A stretch of DNA of 13,399 nucleotides from Zygnema cylindricum (GCA_037447655.1 JBBHKE010000831.1:237341-250739), one strand, 5' to 3'. Shown: positions 1 through 8,361, counted from the first letter of the stretch. Made by a program: numbers and translations. Notes: generated from the sequence alone by a model not told the origin.

Positions 1-233
1 AGGTGGGTAAAACAAAACTTTTGGAATTTTTAGAGTGTGTAATAGACAATGAATTATAGTTACAACATAATAGGTTTTTTAGGGTTTTTACATTGTCTTA
101 GTCTTATTGTGGTTCATTTTTTGTTTGGTTTTCAAGAAGGTTTTGATCGATTGACTACCTTCTCTTTTTCTATTTGTACAAAAAGATGTCCAATTTTCTC
201 TTTAAGGGTTTTTAGGTTTTTCTAAGGTTTGAT

Positions 234-350
234 GGTTTTTAAGGTTTTTAAGGTTTTTAAAGTTTTTAAGGTTTTTAAAGTTTTTAAGGTTTTTGAGGCT
301 TTTATGGTTTTCAAGGTTTTTGAGGTTTTTGAGATTTTTAAGGTTTTCAA
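234..350. repeat. 9-bp minisatellite, unit GGTTTTTAA
   Basis: Thirteen consecutive 9-bp units fit from 234 to 350: GGTTTTTAA with variants such as AGTTTTTAA, GGTTTTTGA and GGTTTTCAA. Looser relatives extend leftward to about 203. The array is non-coding and probably lies in the last intron of the WD40 gene. Confidence 0.85.
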
Positions 351-550
351 AACAAAATGGGTGGAGTGGAAAACATTAGTGATGAATTAAAACGAAAGAA
401 CCTTCCTTTTTTTGTAATAAGTAGCACAAATAGTGAGAAGAAATATTTTACATTTTTTACAATTTATAACTTTTAGTGTCCATGTTCCACATATACCGTA
501 GATGTAGTAAAATTTGGAATAGTTACACTGTTTCTGGTATCTTTATATAT

Positions 551-660
551 CGTCAAAAATGGGAAATATGTACACTTGTCTTTATCCCTGTATATCATAA
601 AAAGAACGTAAAGATGTACATGTGTCTTTATCTTAAAAAAACGTAAAAATGTACAACCTT
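551..660. repeat. Three imperfect ~40-bp direct repeats
   Basis: Three staggered segments share a core like AACGTAAAGATGTACA, and the first two continue into TGTCTTTATC. They begin near 551, 598 and 634. No coding sense is seen. Confidence 0.45.
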
Positions 661-1011
661 TTCAATTATATCCCTTCTTCATAGTAGTATACCTATAAAC
701 ATGTGAGAAAGAGTACCCAATTTTTCACATCCTTATTTTGTTATCGTTGTTTCATTATTTACAAAATTTGATCGAATCGGTTTCAAACCTTGAAATATTA
801 GGAAAATAAAGTGTAAATTTTCGGGAAATAAAGTGTATTTTTTTTGGAAATAGAAGTTTTTAAGTTCTTAGCCAATGGAAAACAATCGTCAGAATATTTA
901 TCAAGTTCGAAATGGTGGGACACGCTAAAAACGGTTTGGTAGATGGGTTTATTAATTTTCTTGTAGACCAAAATGTTGAGTTTTTTATTGTTTTTTTTTT
1001 TTTTTTCACAG

Positions 1012-1110
1012 GATCCTCGACTACTTGCTTCGGCAGGAGACGATGGTGTAATAAAAATTTGGAATTTGAATGGAGATTTGGAAAGTTTGGGGGATTTGTT
1101 GACTTGTTAA
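1012..1110 (+). CDS. C-terminal exon of a WD40-repeat protein (partial gene)
   Basis: Reading from the acceptor, the exon gives 32 residues and then TAA at 1108-1110. It contains LLASAGDDGVIKIWNL, the classic second half of a WD40 blade: the LASAG-type strand, a GDD turn, and IKIW in the WD position. A short tail, NGDLESLGDLLTC, follows. WD40 blades form beta-propellers that serve as protein-interaction platforms, so the partner and pathway cannot be told from one blade. There is no Met in this frame, so the segment is only reachable by splicing. The acceptor is preceded by a T run of about 16. The frame shown assumes a phase-0 junction or an incomplete codon just before GAT. The rest of the protein must lie to the left. 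The family call is fairly sure and the gene identity unknown. Confidence 0.72.
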   Translation, partial: DPRLLASAGDDGVIKIWNLNGDLESLGDLLTC

Positions 1111-1135
1111 ACAAATTTTGGTCTTAAAAAAAGAA

Positions 1136-1141
1136 AATAAA
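1136..1141 (+). terminator. Possible poly(A) signal of the WD40 gene
   Basis: A canonical AATAAA lies about 26 bases after the WD40 stop codon, followed by further AT-rich signal-like sequence. The spacing is short for a 3' UTR, and in such A+T-rich DNA the hexamer may be chance. Confidence 0.35.
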
Positions 1142-2560
1142 TAAGTAAATAAGAGTTGGGATGTTCGTAAAAAGCTGAATTTGATTGGGAGGGCCTCCAA
1201 TTTTTTTTCCTTTCTTTTTCTTTTTTTTTCCCTTTTTTTTTGTTGTCATCTGTCTATATCTTTCTTACTCTCATTTTTTCTCTCATTTTATTTTTATTTT
1301 TTTGTCTCCACTTTTTGGAAACCGAATAAAAGACATCCTATTCACGGTCTTGTAGAAAACCTACTTGGAAAATAACTCGTAAACGATTTTCTCTTTTTTT
1401 TTTGGCGATAATTTCTGTCATGTAAGAGTTTCTTACAGAACGGATTTAGTGGTCGAGGAATCTTTAAACTCTTTTGGAAGAGAACTGTCGGGGAAAAAAA
1501 AAAAAATAATAATAATAAGGAATGTCAGTACATGAATAATGGACGACATTATGTATAAGCGTACACTATGTATCATTAGGGTTGTGGTTGTAATAATGAT
1601 TTTGTAAATTAGATTTGCTCCTTTTTTTGTTTAATCTGTTTGAACATTTACTAAATTGTTCTTGTTTTTGCTGATTTTTTTTCGTGTTTATCTGGTAGGT
1701 AAAAGCTTTAAATTTGAATGGAAAATTTGTCCACTTTTTATGGGGATTGGCTTTTTTTCTCTTTTTCATTTGCCTATTGAAATTTTAATGTAGGTAAATA
1801 TCCGACTTTTTAAAAAAACTAATGGGATTGAAAGCCTATTTTGTAGTGTTGTGTATCAGTAGCCATTTGTCGATAATCGATATGTACCTTTTTTTTTACT
1901 TGCCCATAATCAGTTTATTGGCTCGATATATAGGTACCGCTGTGATCGTGATAAAAAAACGATATACACTGGTAATTATCGGCGATAACTCCGTACTCTG
2001 GTGTGGAATGGATTGTAAAAAAAAAAAAAAAAGCCCCTCGGCCCCCTCATCGCGACATCACTGTACTCCTTTCGTACTTCATTTTCGTAACATACGTTTT
2101 ATCTGTACAGACCTACCCACCAACTGATAATTATCGGCGATCAGTTTTTGTTGGTTTTGGAGCGATATATTGGGACCCCACACTGTTTGATTACCGATAA
2201 CTGCCTGTTTCGATTTTACCACGATAAGTTTTTACCTGATACATTCTGAACAATAGTGATACAGCGACTTCGAAAAATGAAAGCATCTCCACAAATCTTA
2301 AAAGACTGAGTTGACCTTAAAAAATTAAATATGAAGACAAAAGGTTTAAGTTTTGGAGCTACTCACTAGCAAACTAGAAAGTATTGCTCGAAATGTCCTT
2401 TTTTATTTTTTGAGGCGAATCTTGAACCGCTTGTTTACTCATTCGCATCTGGGATGACTTTAAAAAAGTACAGTTGACTTAGGGTATGACAATGTACCAG
2501 AATTGGGGACTTATAATCATGTTATGTAGTTATATTATAATTTATGTGTACTTGCATGTC
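1142..2560. other. Intergenic, A+T-rich, no gene seen
   Basis: There are long T and A runs (for example 1201-1240 and 1493-1506), an (AAT)n microsatellite at about 1505-1518, and a 14-bp exact repeat, TAATTATCGGCGAT, at 1973-1986 and 2128-2141. Related GATAATCGATA-type words around 1875-2230 suggest a decayed small transposon, but no clear ends are visible. Open frames here are short and look like homopolymer translation. Confidence 0.6.
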
Positions 2561-2563
2561 TCT

Positions 2564-2817
2564 TGTCGTACTTTCTATCTCTTTTTCGAACAAAGTATGT
2601 CGATCCTCCAACTACTTGGGACACTGTGACATGTGGAAAACGTGTACATAGAATCTTCTCTACAAAGGAAAATTTGTCGCTTTGCAGCTGCATGTGCATT
2701 ACCCACAGATGGGAAAAAACAAGAAAAAGTATAGCGGGCCGTGTTGTCCACGCATGTTTTTTATGTCGTACTTTATATTTCATTTTGGAATAAAACATAT
2801 CAATTCCCTAACAAACT
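2564..2817. repeat. Pair of ~55-bp direct repeats, 199 bp apart
   Basis: Segments 2564-2618 and 2763-2817 both begin TGTCGTACTTT and stay alignable at roughly 70% identity for about 55 bases. They bracket sequence that is itself duplicated further right. This could be a solo-LTR-like or nested-repeat remnant. No target-site duplication is obvious. Confidence 0.5.
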
Positions 2818-3175
2818 CTCCAATAGAGTTGAGGATCTATTAGTGTTAATGAGAAATTAAAATAAATTATACTATTTAAAATGCAAAGAAACGTGGCAGG
2901 TTTTAATCCACTTCTCTAGATAGTGTGGCTAACAAAATTCGGTGATTTTTGGCCAAAAAAAAGGCGAGACTGAATTAGTGTTTCTAACTCTTATACAATA
3001 TAACGATCGGCGTTATACTTGTTTTGGACGGTGGAACACCCAAAAAAAATTGTACGGAGAATCTTCCCTACAAAACAAAATTATGTACGGTAAGTTACGG
3101 TCGCATGGGCTTTACAGTACCCATAGAAAGGACAAAAAAAAAAAAAAAAAAAGCAGACCGGGCCGCGTAAGGAGA
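2600..3175. repeat. Diverged duplication, unit ~165 bp, 407 bp apart
   Basis: The sequence around 2644-2675 (GTACATAGAATCTTCTCTAC and onward) matches that around 3051-3085 (GTACGGAGAATCTTCCCTAC). The match continues through TACCCACAGA/TACCCATAGA, an A-rich stretch, and CGGGCCG. It indicates two diverged copies of one repeat. The overlapping open frames of 76-88 residues in this region match no family I recognise. Confidence 0.6.
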
Positions 3176-3234
3176 CCTTCCATTATTCAAACAGTGCGGA
3201 GAAAATAGTTATACTCATACGAAATAAGCGTAGA

Positions 3235-3430
3235 AAGAAAAAAAAAATGTTGACCGGGCCGCGAATGTGTACTTTCCGTACATTCTGGAAAAAAATTATC
3301 CGGCGGAAGGGGGTGCCCCGGATTCCTCGCAGCCGTAAAACGTGTTTTCTTTATGGTTTGACTTCCACCCCGTCGGTCAAACGCGTCTGATCTCTCACAC
3401 GTGTGGAAATCAATTGTTGACCCTCCGTGA
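3235..3430 (+). repeat. Repeat-family copy, inverted relative at 12.6-12.9 kb
   Basis: Three landmarks occur in order: GTTGACCGGGCC at 3247-3258, GAAGGGGGTGCCCCGGAT near 3305-3322, and CTCACACGTGTGG at about 3394-3406. The same landmarks occur in the same order on the minus strand of 12555-12940. The piece is more G+C-rich than its surroundings and is probably transposon-derived. Confidence 0.55.
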
Positions 3431-3697
3431 CGGCTGTCGACGGAAGAAGAAGAAGGTTTGCAGAAAATTCAAATTTCAAATTTCTGAGCCTATGTATATA
3501 TTTCGGAAAAGTTTTTATTTATACGCATGACATCGCGCACGCTAAATGGTGTCAATTTTGGAGCTGCAGCAGCGATGAAGCTCCCTGTATCCAAATAGTA
3601 CGGCCACGTGTCATATATTGTAAATAAAACGTCAGTAACCTTATTTAGCATGGATTACCTTTTTGAAAAGTGCCAAATGGTGCGTCAGAATCTAGCC
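3431..3697. other. Intergenic, no gene seen
   Basis: No recognisable coding segment is present. The motif TTATTTAGCATG near 3641-3652 recurs at about 13169-13180, and in both places a GTACACCGCC element end follows 115-130 bases later. This may mean that a larger repeat is shared by the two loci. Confidence 0.4.
3603..3612. promoter_or_regulatory. ABRE/G-box-like motif GCCACGTGTC
   Basis: GCCACGTGTC reads on the minus strand as GACACGTGGC, a good match to the ABA-response element (YACGTGGC) and a palindromic G-box core. It lies about 630 bases upstream of the SDR start codon. One motif at that distance is weak evidence for control of the SDR gene. Confidence 0.3.
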
Positions 3698-3950
3698 AAG
3701 TGCGACGTAAAGGACGCGGAATTTGCAGTTCGGTTTCGGGGAAACGTCGTTCCACCATGATACTGTGCAGTACACCGCCGCGAATCGTTATTAGTGTATT
3801 TTTTGCCACTTGATACATCTTTTCACCGTACACAATTCGGATTGTCTTTTAACCGTACACATGTCGGATTGTATTCGGTCAAGTACGTCAAGTACGCGGT
3901 ATTTACAGTTCGGTTTCGAGGAAACGTCGTTCCAGCATGATTCAGTGTAC
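3698..3950. repeat. Two ~70-bp direct repeats with 180-bp spacing
   Basis: The segment at 3698-3774 recurs at 3881-3950. Shared words include CAGTTCGGTTTCG and GGAAACGTCGTTCCA, in register at a spacing of exactly 180 bases (3721 against 3901). Between the copies lies the end of a MITE-like element. Confidence 0.75.
3770..3875 (+). mobile_element. Partial MITE-like element (left arm only)
   Basis: The segment starts GTACACCGCC and continues CGAATCGTTATTAGTGTA, TTTTTTGCCACTTGATACAT, CACCGTACACAATTCGGATT. This matches the terminal inverted repeats of the full copies at 9287-9505 and 9953-10175. The last part is tandemly doubled (CACCGTACACAATTCGGATT, then AACCGTACACATGTCGGATT). There is no opposite arm, so it is a truncated or rearranged copy. 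Confidence 0.65.
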
Positions 3951-3969
3951 TTTGGGATTTTTTGGATAA

Positions 3970-4163
3970 ATGGCCACTGCTTCATTCCAATCTTGCCAAG
4001 CTTTGCAGGATTGCAATTTCTTAAGCTCAAGGAGTCAGCCTTATTTTAGCCAATACCTCTCCCTCTCCCTCTCCCTCTCCATCTCCCTCCTCACTCCTAA
4101 GCAGACAAGATTAATCAAGATTCTCCAGCAGTTTGGAGAGCTAAAGGCTGTATTCGTCTGTAG
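3970..4163 (+). other. Candidate upstream exon or uORF of the SDR gene
   Basis: ATG at 3970 sits in a good plant context (AAATGGCC). It opens a frame beginning MATASFQSCQALQDC that is Ser-rich with few acidic residues, like a plastid transit peptide. Left alone it ends at TGA 4183-4185, making it a uORF if it is on the SDR transcript. If a 62-base intron (4164-4225, GT...AG) is removed, the frame runs on through Leu-Lys-Ser into Met-1 of the SDR and drops the in-frame TAG at 4212-4214. The donor GTTTCT is weak and the intron very short, so this is speculative. Confidence 0.22.
4049..4097 (+). promoter_or_regulatory. CCAAT motif and (CTCCCT)n tract in SDR upstream region
   Basis: GCCAAT at 4049-4054 is followed at 4056-4097 by a nearly pure pyrimidine microsatellite of CTCTCC units. 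CT-rich patches are common near plant transcription starts, and this one lies 140-180 bases before the SDR ATG. No good TATA box is seen. The promoter role is inferred from position only. Confidence 0.3.
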
Positions 4164-4235
4164 GTTTCTGGAAGTTCTTGCTTGAAACTTTCAAATAGTG
4201 TGGAAAAGTATTAGTTTTTCTTAAGGCTGAAGTCA

Positions 4236-4352
4236 ATGGCTGCTGTCCTTTCCGACAAAGTCAAGTTTCCCAGTGTTGCTGGCAAAGTGGTTCTTGTGAC
4301 AGGCGCGAGTTCTGGCATCGGCCGCGTGTTCTCGCTGCGGCTTGCCAAAGAG
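4236..4352 (+). CDS. SDR exon 1
   Basis: This exon encodes residues 1-39, from Met to ...RLAKE, and includes the TGASSGIG cofactor loop. It ends AAAGAG|GTACAA in phase 0. Reading through the donor meets TAA at 4359-4361 at once, so intron retention would truncate the protein. It is more G+C-rich than exons 3 and 4. Confidence 0.9.
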
Positions 4353-7300
4353 GTACAATAATTATTGTGGATTGCTTTCCTGCTGAGAAAACTTGCAGAC
4401 CTGTGTGGATTGCAAATGCTTTCCTGCCGAGAAATGTTTATGCCGTGAGACTTTCCAAAGAGGTATATTAATAAATGTGGACTGCAAATGCTTTTCTGGT
4501 GAGAATATGAATGCTGCGACTTGTTACAGAGGTACAATTATTAGTGTGGATTATAAACACTTTCCTGCTGAGGAGTGTTTATGCCGAGACTTGCCAAAGA
4601 GGCACGGTAGTTAGTGTGGTTAACAGATCGTTTTCCTGCTGAGAAATATGTATACTGAGACCTGTCAAACAAAGTACAATGATTAATGTGAAACTGCAAC
4701 TGTATTCCTGCTAAGAAATGTTTATACTGAGTTTTGCGAAGCATGTGCAGTAATTAGAGTGGATTGCATATGTTTTTTTACTCAGACTTAACTAAGTAAC
4801 TAAACAAAAACTAGTGCAGATTGCATTTGTTTCCTGTTGATAAATTTTAAAAAGTCTAACTTGCTAAGCAGGTACGTAAATGAGTGTGGATTGCTAATGT
4901 TTACTGTTGAGAAATAATTCTACTGAGACTTGCTAAGCAGATACAATATGATTGTGGATTTCATAGACTCCGGCTGAATGATGTTTGCGCGTTACTGATC
5001 TTTGAATGCCTGCGATGTTTGTTGTTAAGCCTGCAAAGTTACTAGTCTGGCTTAATGTGATTTTGTTGATTTTTTTGGAATTTGTTCTTGTTATACGAGT
5101 GGAATTATTAGTGTGGATGAATATGATAAATTTTAAGAGTGTGGATCAATGTGATTTTTGTGGAAAATTATCTGCCTTTTGTTCTTTAGAGGCTAGGATA
5201 GTTACTAGTGTGGACGAATTTGATTTTTGTGGTGGAGTATCTGCAATTCGTCTTACCTAAACAGGCATTCTTTGTAGTAAGTCTGATTAACGGGGCAAAG
5301 TCAACTGTGATTCTTGTTCAAGACTACCGCAATTTTTTTTTTCTACACAGGTATAAATTTTAGGGCGGATCAATGTGATTTTGTTGAAGAATATGTCCAA
5401 TAAGTCTTTAAAACTTGACGATCTTATAAAGTGTTGTTCAAGCTGATTGTCGCTGAACAAAAAAAACGACTTTACATCCAATACGTCTTTACAACCAGGC
5501 ATCTTATCTCAATGTTGAAAATGTAATGTTTGTCGAAAAACGTTTGCAATTCATCCTTTTAACCAGTCAAAACTTATTAATAAGGATCATTGTGATTCTT
5601 GTTAATAAATGGAAGTGGTACGTTTTCTTAAGCCGGTGAAGGCTTAATGTAGATGACATTGATTGCTGTCAGAGAATGTGAGGCTTTCAATCTTGCTTAC
5701 TGAATCTTGTAATATTGAAGGCACAATTATTGGTGTAAAAACTTCAGTTGATGTTAAGAAATATTCCGCATATGCGGAGCTAATTAGTTGAACAAAACAT
5801 CAAGCACAGTTATTGGTAGATTCCACTGATTTTGAAGGGTTATTACTCCATGAAAGTTTTAACCCTCCTTGAATAGCAAAATTCCTGCAGCTTTTTGAGT
5901 AATCGTATAATCTGCATGATACACAGTCAACTTGAGGGGAAATTGCTTGCGTGTCATTATCCTATCACTTGACAATTGTTTGAACTTGGTTGTTTACCAC
6001 CCTCTCCCTCTCTCTCTCCCCCCCATCACTCTCCCTCTCTCCCTCCCCCTTTTCCCTCCCCCTCCCCATCTCCCATCCCTTTCCCTCTCCAGGGCGCCAG
6101 CGTCATAGTGGCCGCTCGACGAAAAGAAAAGCTTCAAAGTTTGGTGGATGAGATTACTGCCTTCGAAGGTTAACTATTTTGAACTCTCAGAGTTTGTACT
6201 TCACTGTAGACTGCATGTGGGAATAGAAAATTTGATACCTCCATTTCTTTTTGGTGTTTTGAAATCATAAGAATTTTTTAACTTTTTGTTTGTCTTGGGC
6301 TATATAGGAAATCATTAATGTTTTACCATTAGGAATGTTTCTCTTTTTTTTATTTACTTGGTTTAGAACGGTTTGTTAACCACGGGTTTTTTGTTTTTGG
6401 GATTTTATTTCCGCTATCACATTCTGATTTTATTTTCTGCTGTCCCATCTTTCCACGGTTTTATATGTATCGAAAACATTGCTATCGCTTGCGAATTTTC
6501 AAATCATATTGTATTCTCCCTTGTTGACTGTACTACCGCATGCCTATATCTCTTTTTTTTGTTTTTTTCCTTTTGAATTTACGTGTTTAAAATGCATGCG
6601 TTGTTGTACGAAAAACTGCAATTTTGTCCTATGATAGTATTTCAAGGGTCTACTAATCAACATTTACTTTACTGGATTTGGGGTACAGGTAAAGCGCAGT
6701 TGGTTGAATTGGATGTATCTGGTTCAGAATCAAGTATTGATGCAGCCATAGAAAAAGCATGGGAACTGTTTGGAGGAATTGACGTTCTTGTCAACAATGC
6801 CGGGGTTTCCGGTATGCTTTTAAAATTTTTTGATTACAACTCATTTAAGCATTTTTTCTCCTTCTAACAATGATACTAAATTAGATGGATGTTTGACGAG
6901 CAACATTTTAGCAATATGTTTTAGGACATACATGCTTTGGTACCATGAAATCGACGTTGTTTTTGTGTTTTAAGAGAAATAATATAACTGCATGAAAGGG
7001 ACTTATGGAATTGCTTTGACTTCAAATTACTATTCTTGTGATCCCCAAAACTTGAATTATTATATAATATTCGATGTTTTACCAGATTTTTATTTTTTTG
7101 ATGGTATTACTTTAGGTATTAAATTACTATTGCATATTTCTACGCATGCAGTTTTGTTAGAATTTTTTTCCACAAGATGAAACATCAACGCAAAATTGTA
7201 ACTTGACTACAACAGTTCACTTATTTAAATAACTTCTCTTTGCTTTCTCTTTCACTTTTTTGTGTACAGGGTTGGATACTGTTGCAACTCACGAAAAAAG

Positions 7301-7951
7301 TCAAGAATCTTGGGACTTTGTATTGAATATAAATGTTCGAGGTCCGGCATTAATTATAAAAGCTTTATCAAAACGATTGATTGCTGCAGAAAGAGGGGGA
7401 TCAATTATTAATATATCGTCTAATTTGGGAGTGGGGAGAGGACATATGCATGGCGGTGGGGTTTATTCAACGTCTAAAGCAGCTATTATTACCTTGACTG
7501 AGGTAAAAAAGGAAGAACTCATGAAAAATATAAAAACTGGAGAATTGTTGATTTTGGATTTTTCGGGATTTTGCAGGTTTTAGTACTTTGTCTTGAGGTG
7601 TCATTTTCTTGTTTTTCTATTCTTTTCATTTTCTTATTCTGTTTAACTTAGTTTTTTTTTTTTTTTTTTCCCGTTGAATAGGCTTTGGCCTTGGACCTCG
7701 GCCCCCATAATATTCGTGTGAATGCCATAGCCCCTGGGCTGTTTCCGTCAGAAATGACGGAAGGTTTTTTTGAAAAGGTGCGAGACAACGCCAAAAAAGT
7801 TGTACCTTTACAGCGTTGGGGACAAATAGATCCCGATCTCACAGCCCCTCTCCTCCTATTGGCTAGTGATTCCGGAGGTTATATTACCGGATCCACTATT
7901 ATATCAGATGGGGGCTTTTCTCTGAGCTCGAAAAGTATCTTTCCGGAATGA
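4236..7951 (+). CDS. Short-chain dehydrogenase/reductase, FabG-like (5 exons, 272 aa)
   Basis: This is a classical SDR oxidoreductase expected to move hydride between NAD(P)H and a carbonyl or alcohol; the substrate is unknown. The exons are 4236-4352, 6093-6168, 6689-6811, 7270-7502 and 7682-7951, and all introns are GT-AG with phases 0, 1, 1, 0. Visible motifs are TGASSGIG at residues 22-29 (dinucleotide-binding loop), AARR near 46-49 (basic residues after strand 2, favouring NADP(H)), DV at 73-74, NNAG at 100-103, and the catalytic set N127, S156, Y171, K175 with YSTSK. Then comes RVNAIAPG at 195-202, and near the end the strand GYITGSTIISDGG typical of SDRs. The two-residue longer loop between the catalytic Ser and Tyr (HMHGGG) also occurs in plant relatives of the At3g46170/At2g17845 type. 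An in-frame TAG at 4212-4214 supports ATG 4236. No PTS1 or clear targeting signal is seen on this form. Introns 2-4 (520, 458, 179 bases) hold nothing notable. Confidence 0.92.
4341..4960 (+). repeat. ~70-bp tandem array in SDR intron 1, starting at the exon-1 donor
   Basis: Units with a core like ACTTGCCAAAGAGGTACAAT, then TAGTGTGGATTGC, TTTCCTGCTGAGAAATG and TTTATGCTGAG, recur about nine times. Anchors lie near 4341, 4451, 4520, 4590, 4661, 4731, 4790, 4859 and 4929, mostly 69-70 bases apart, with a shortened extra unit near 4391. The first unit overlaps the end of exon 1 and its splice donor. Several later units still carry GAGGTA- or CAGGTA-like donors (4462, 4530, 4873). Confidence 0.8.
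4961..5997 (+). other. Remainder of SDR intron 1, with degenerate repeat words
   Basis: Phrases such as TTAGTGTGGATGAATATGAT and GTGTGGATCAATGTGATTTT recur at about 5108, 5138, 5199, 5363 and 5583. They look like more decayed relatives of the array upstream, or a second repeat type grown from it. No exon is recognised, and the open frames here lack family motifs. Confidence 0.5.
5998..6090 (+). repeat. 93-base polypyrimidine (CTCCCT)n tract before exon-2 acceptor
   Basis: The tract is nearly all C and T, with only a few A, and runs straight into CTCCAG, the intron-1 acceptor at 6091-6092. It therefore doubles as an unusually long polypyrimidine tract for U2AF binding. The unit resembles the CT microsatellites at 4056-4097 and 10746-10793. 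Confidence 0.85.
6093..6168 (+). CDS. SDR exon 2
   Basis: This exon gives residues 40-64 plus one base of codon 65: GASVIVAARRKEKLQSL and onward. It supplies the second Rossmann strand and the basic pair expected to contact the NADP 2'-phosphate. The donor is GAAG|GTTAAC, phase 1. Confidence 0.88.
6689..6811 (+). CDS. SDR exon 3
   Basis: The acceptor is GTACAG|GT. Residues 65-105 plus one base carry QLVELDV (acidic residue near the adenine), a helix, and IDVLVNNAG. The donor is TCCG|GTATGC, phase 1. Confidence 0.9.
7270..7502 (+). CDS. SDR exon 4 (catalytic exon)
   Basis: The acceptor is GTACAG|GG. Residues 106-183 include NINVRG (catalytic Asn127), GGSIINISS (Ser156) and VYSTSKAA (Tyr171, Lys175). 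The donor is ACTGAG|GTAAAA, phase 0. Confidence 0.92.
7682..7951 (+). CDS. SDR exon 5 (terminal)
   Basis: A T run and then TTGAATAG form the acceptor. Residues 184-272 open ALALDLGPHNIRVNAIAPG, hold the substrate-lid helices and the C-terminal strand, and end SKSIFPE before TGA. No canonical AATAAA is seen shortly after the stop, and the 3' end of the transcript cannot be placed. Confidence 0.92.
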   Translation, partial: ALALDLGPHNIRVNAIAPGLFPSEMTEGFFEKVRDNAKKVVPLQRWGQIDPDLTAPLLLLASDSGGYITGSTIISDGGFSLSSKSIFPE

Positions 7952-8018
7952 TTTGATTCTACTTTTGTACTTTTATACTTTTGCTTTGCGTGAAAAGGTA
8001 AACATTGAAAGGGTTAGT

Positions 8019-8310
8019 GGAAAAGTACAAAGGGAAGTACGAGGAAAAGTATGAGAGTAGGAGGAGAGATACGCTTGATATTAGTTGTTTCTTAAAGATT
8101 TCTTAGGACCGTAGTATATGGACCACAGGTGAAGGTCGTACTGGTGATGGATTGGAAAGGAAGGATGACGCAAGGAAGGAAAGAGTACAAAGGAATGTAT
8201 GAGGAGAGATATGTACCATATTAGTTGTTTCATAGAGTTTTCTTAGGACAGATGTGTATAGACCATAGGTGAAGGTCACACTACGGATGGTTCTGGGAAG
8301 GAAGGAAGGA
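8019..8310. repeat. ~140-bp tandem duplication downstream of the SDR gene
   Basis: Copy 1 (about 8019-8165) and copy 2 (about 8179-8310) align with a 140-base offset. GAGGAGAGAT is at 8061 and 8201; TATTAGTTGTTTC, TTTCTTAGGAC and CCACAGGTGAAGGTC / CCATAGGTGAAGGTC follow. Copy 1 has an extra 20 bases at 8041-8060. GGAAGGAAGG words follow copy 2. It lies 70-360 bases after the SDR stop and may be in its 3' UTR. Confidence 0.8.
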
Positions 8311-8361
8311 TGAGGGGAGGAAGGTCAAGAGGAAGGAAGGTTAGAAGGCAGCATGTAACTG

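Larger units (their letters stand above)
1..1011 (+). other. Probable last intron of a WD40 gene (no exon recognised)
   Basis: This A+T-rich stretch precedes the WD40 exon and ends in a strong acceptor: a run of T followed by CACAG at 1007-1011. I found no further WD40 coding segment in it on either strand. The window opens with AG|GTGGGT, which could be the end of the previous exon and its donor, but two bases of exon prove nothing. It contains a 9-bp minisatellite (234-350) and short imperfect repeats (551-660 and about 798-850). Confidence 0.4.

Noticed and set aside
1690-1745. A segment behind TCTGGTAG resembling the WD40 exon (AAATTTGAATGGAAAATTTG).
   Set aside because: It lacks the Trp of the WD core and the LASAG strand, and the likeness rests on A/T-rich words. 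Probably chance rather than a decayed exon copy.
2535-3208. Open frames of 76-88 residues on both strands.
   Set aside because: They lie in duplicated repeat DNA, overlap each other antisense, and show no family motifs.
4211-4744. Minus-strand open frames of 108 and 67 residues opposite SDR exon 1 and the intron array.
   Set aside because: They are shadows of the exon and of the 70-bp tandem units, with no independent domain.
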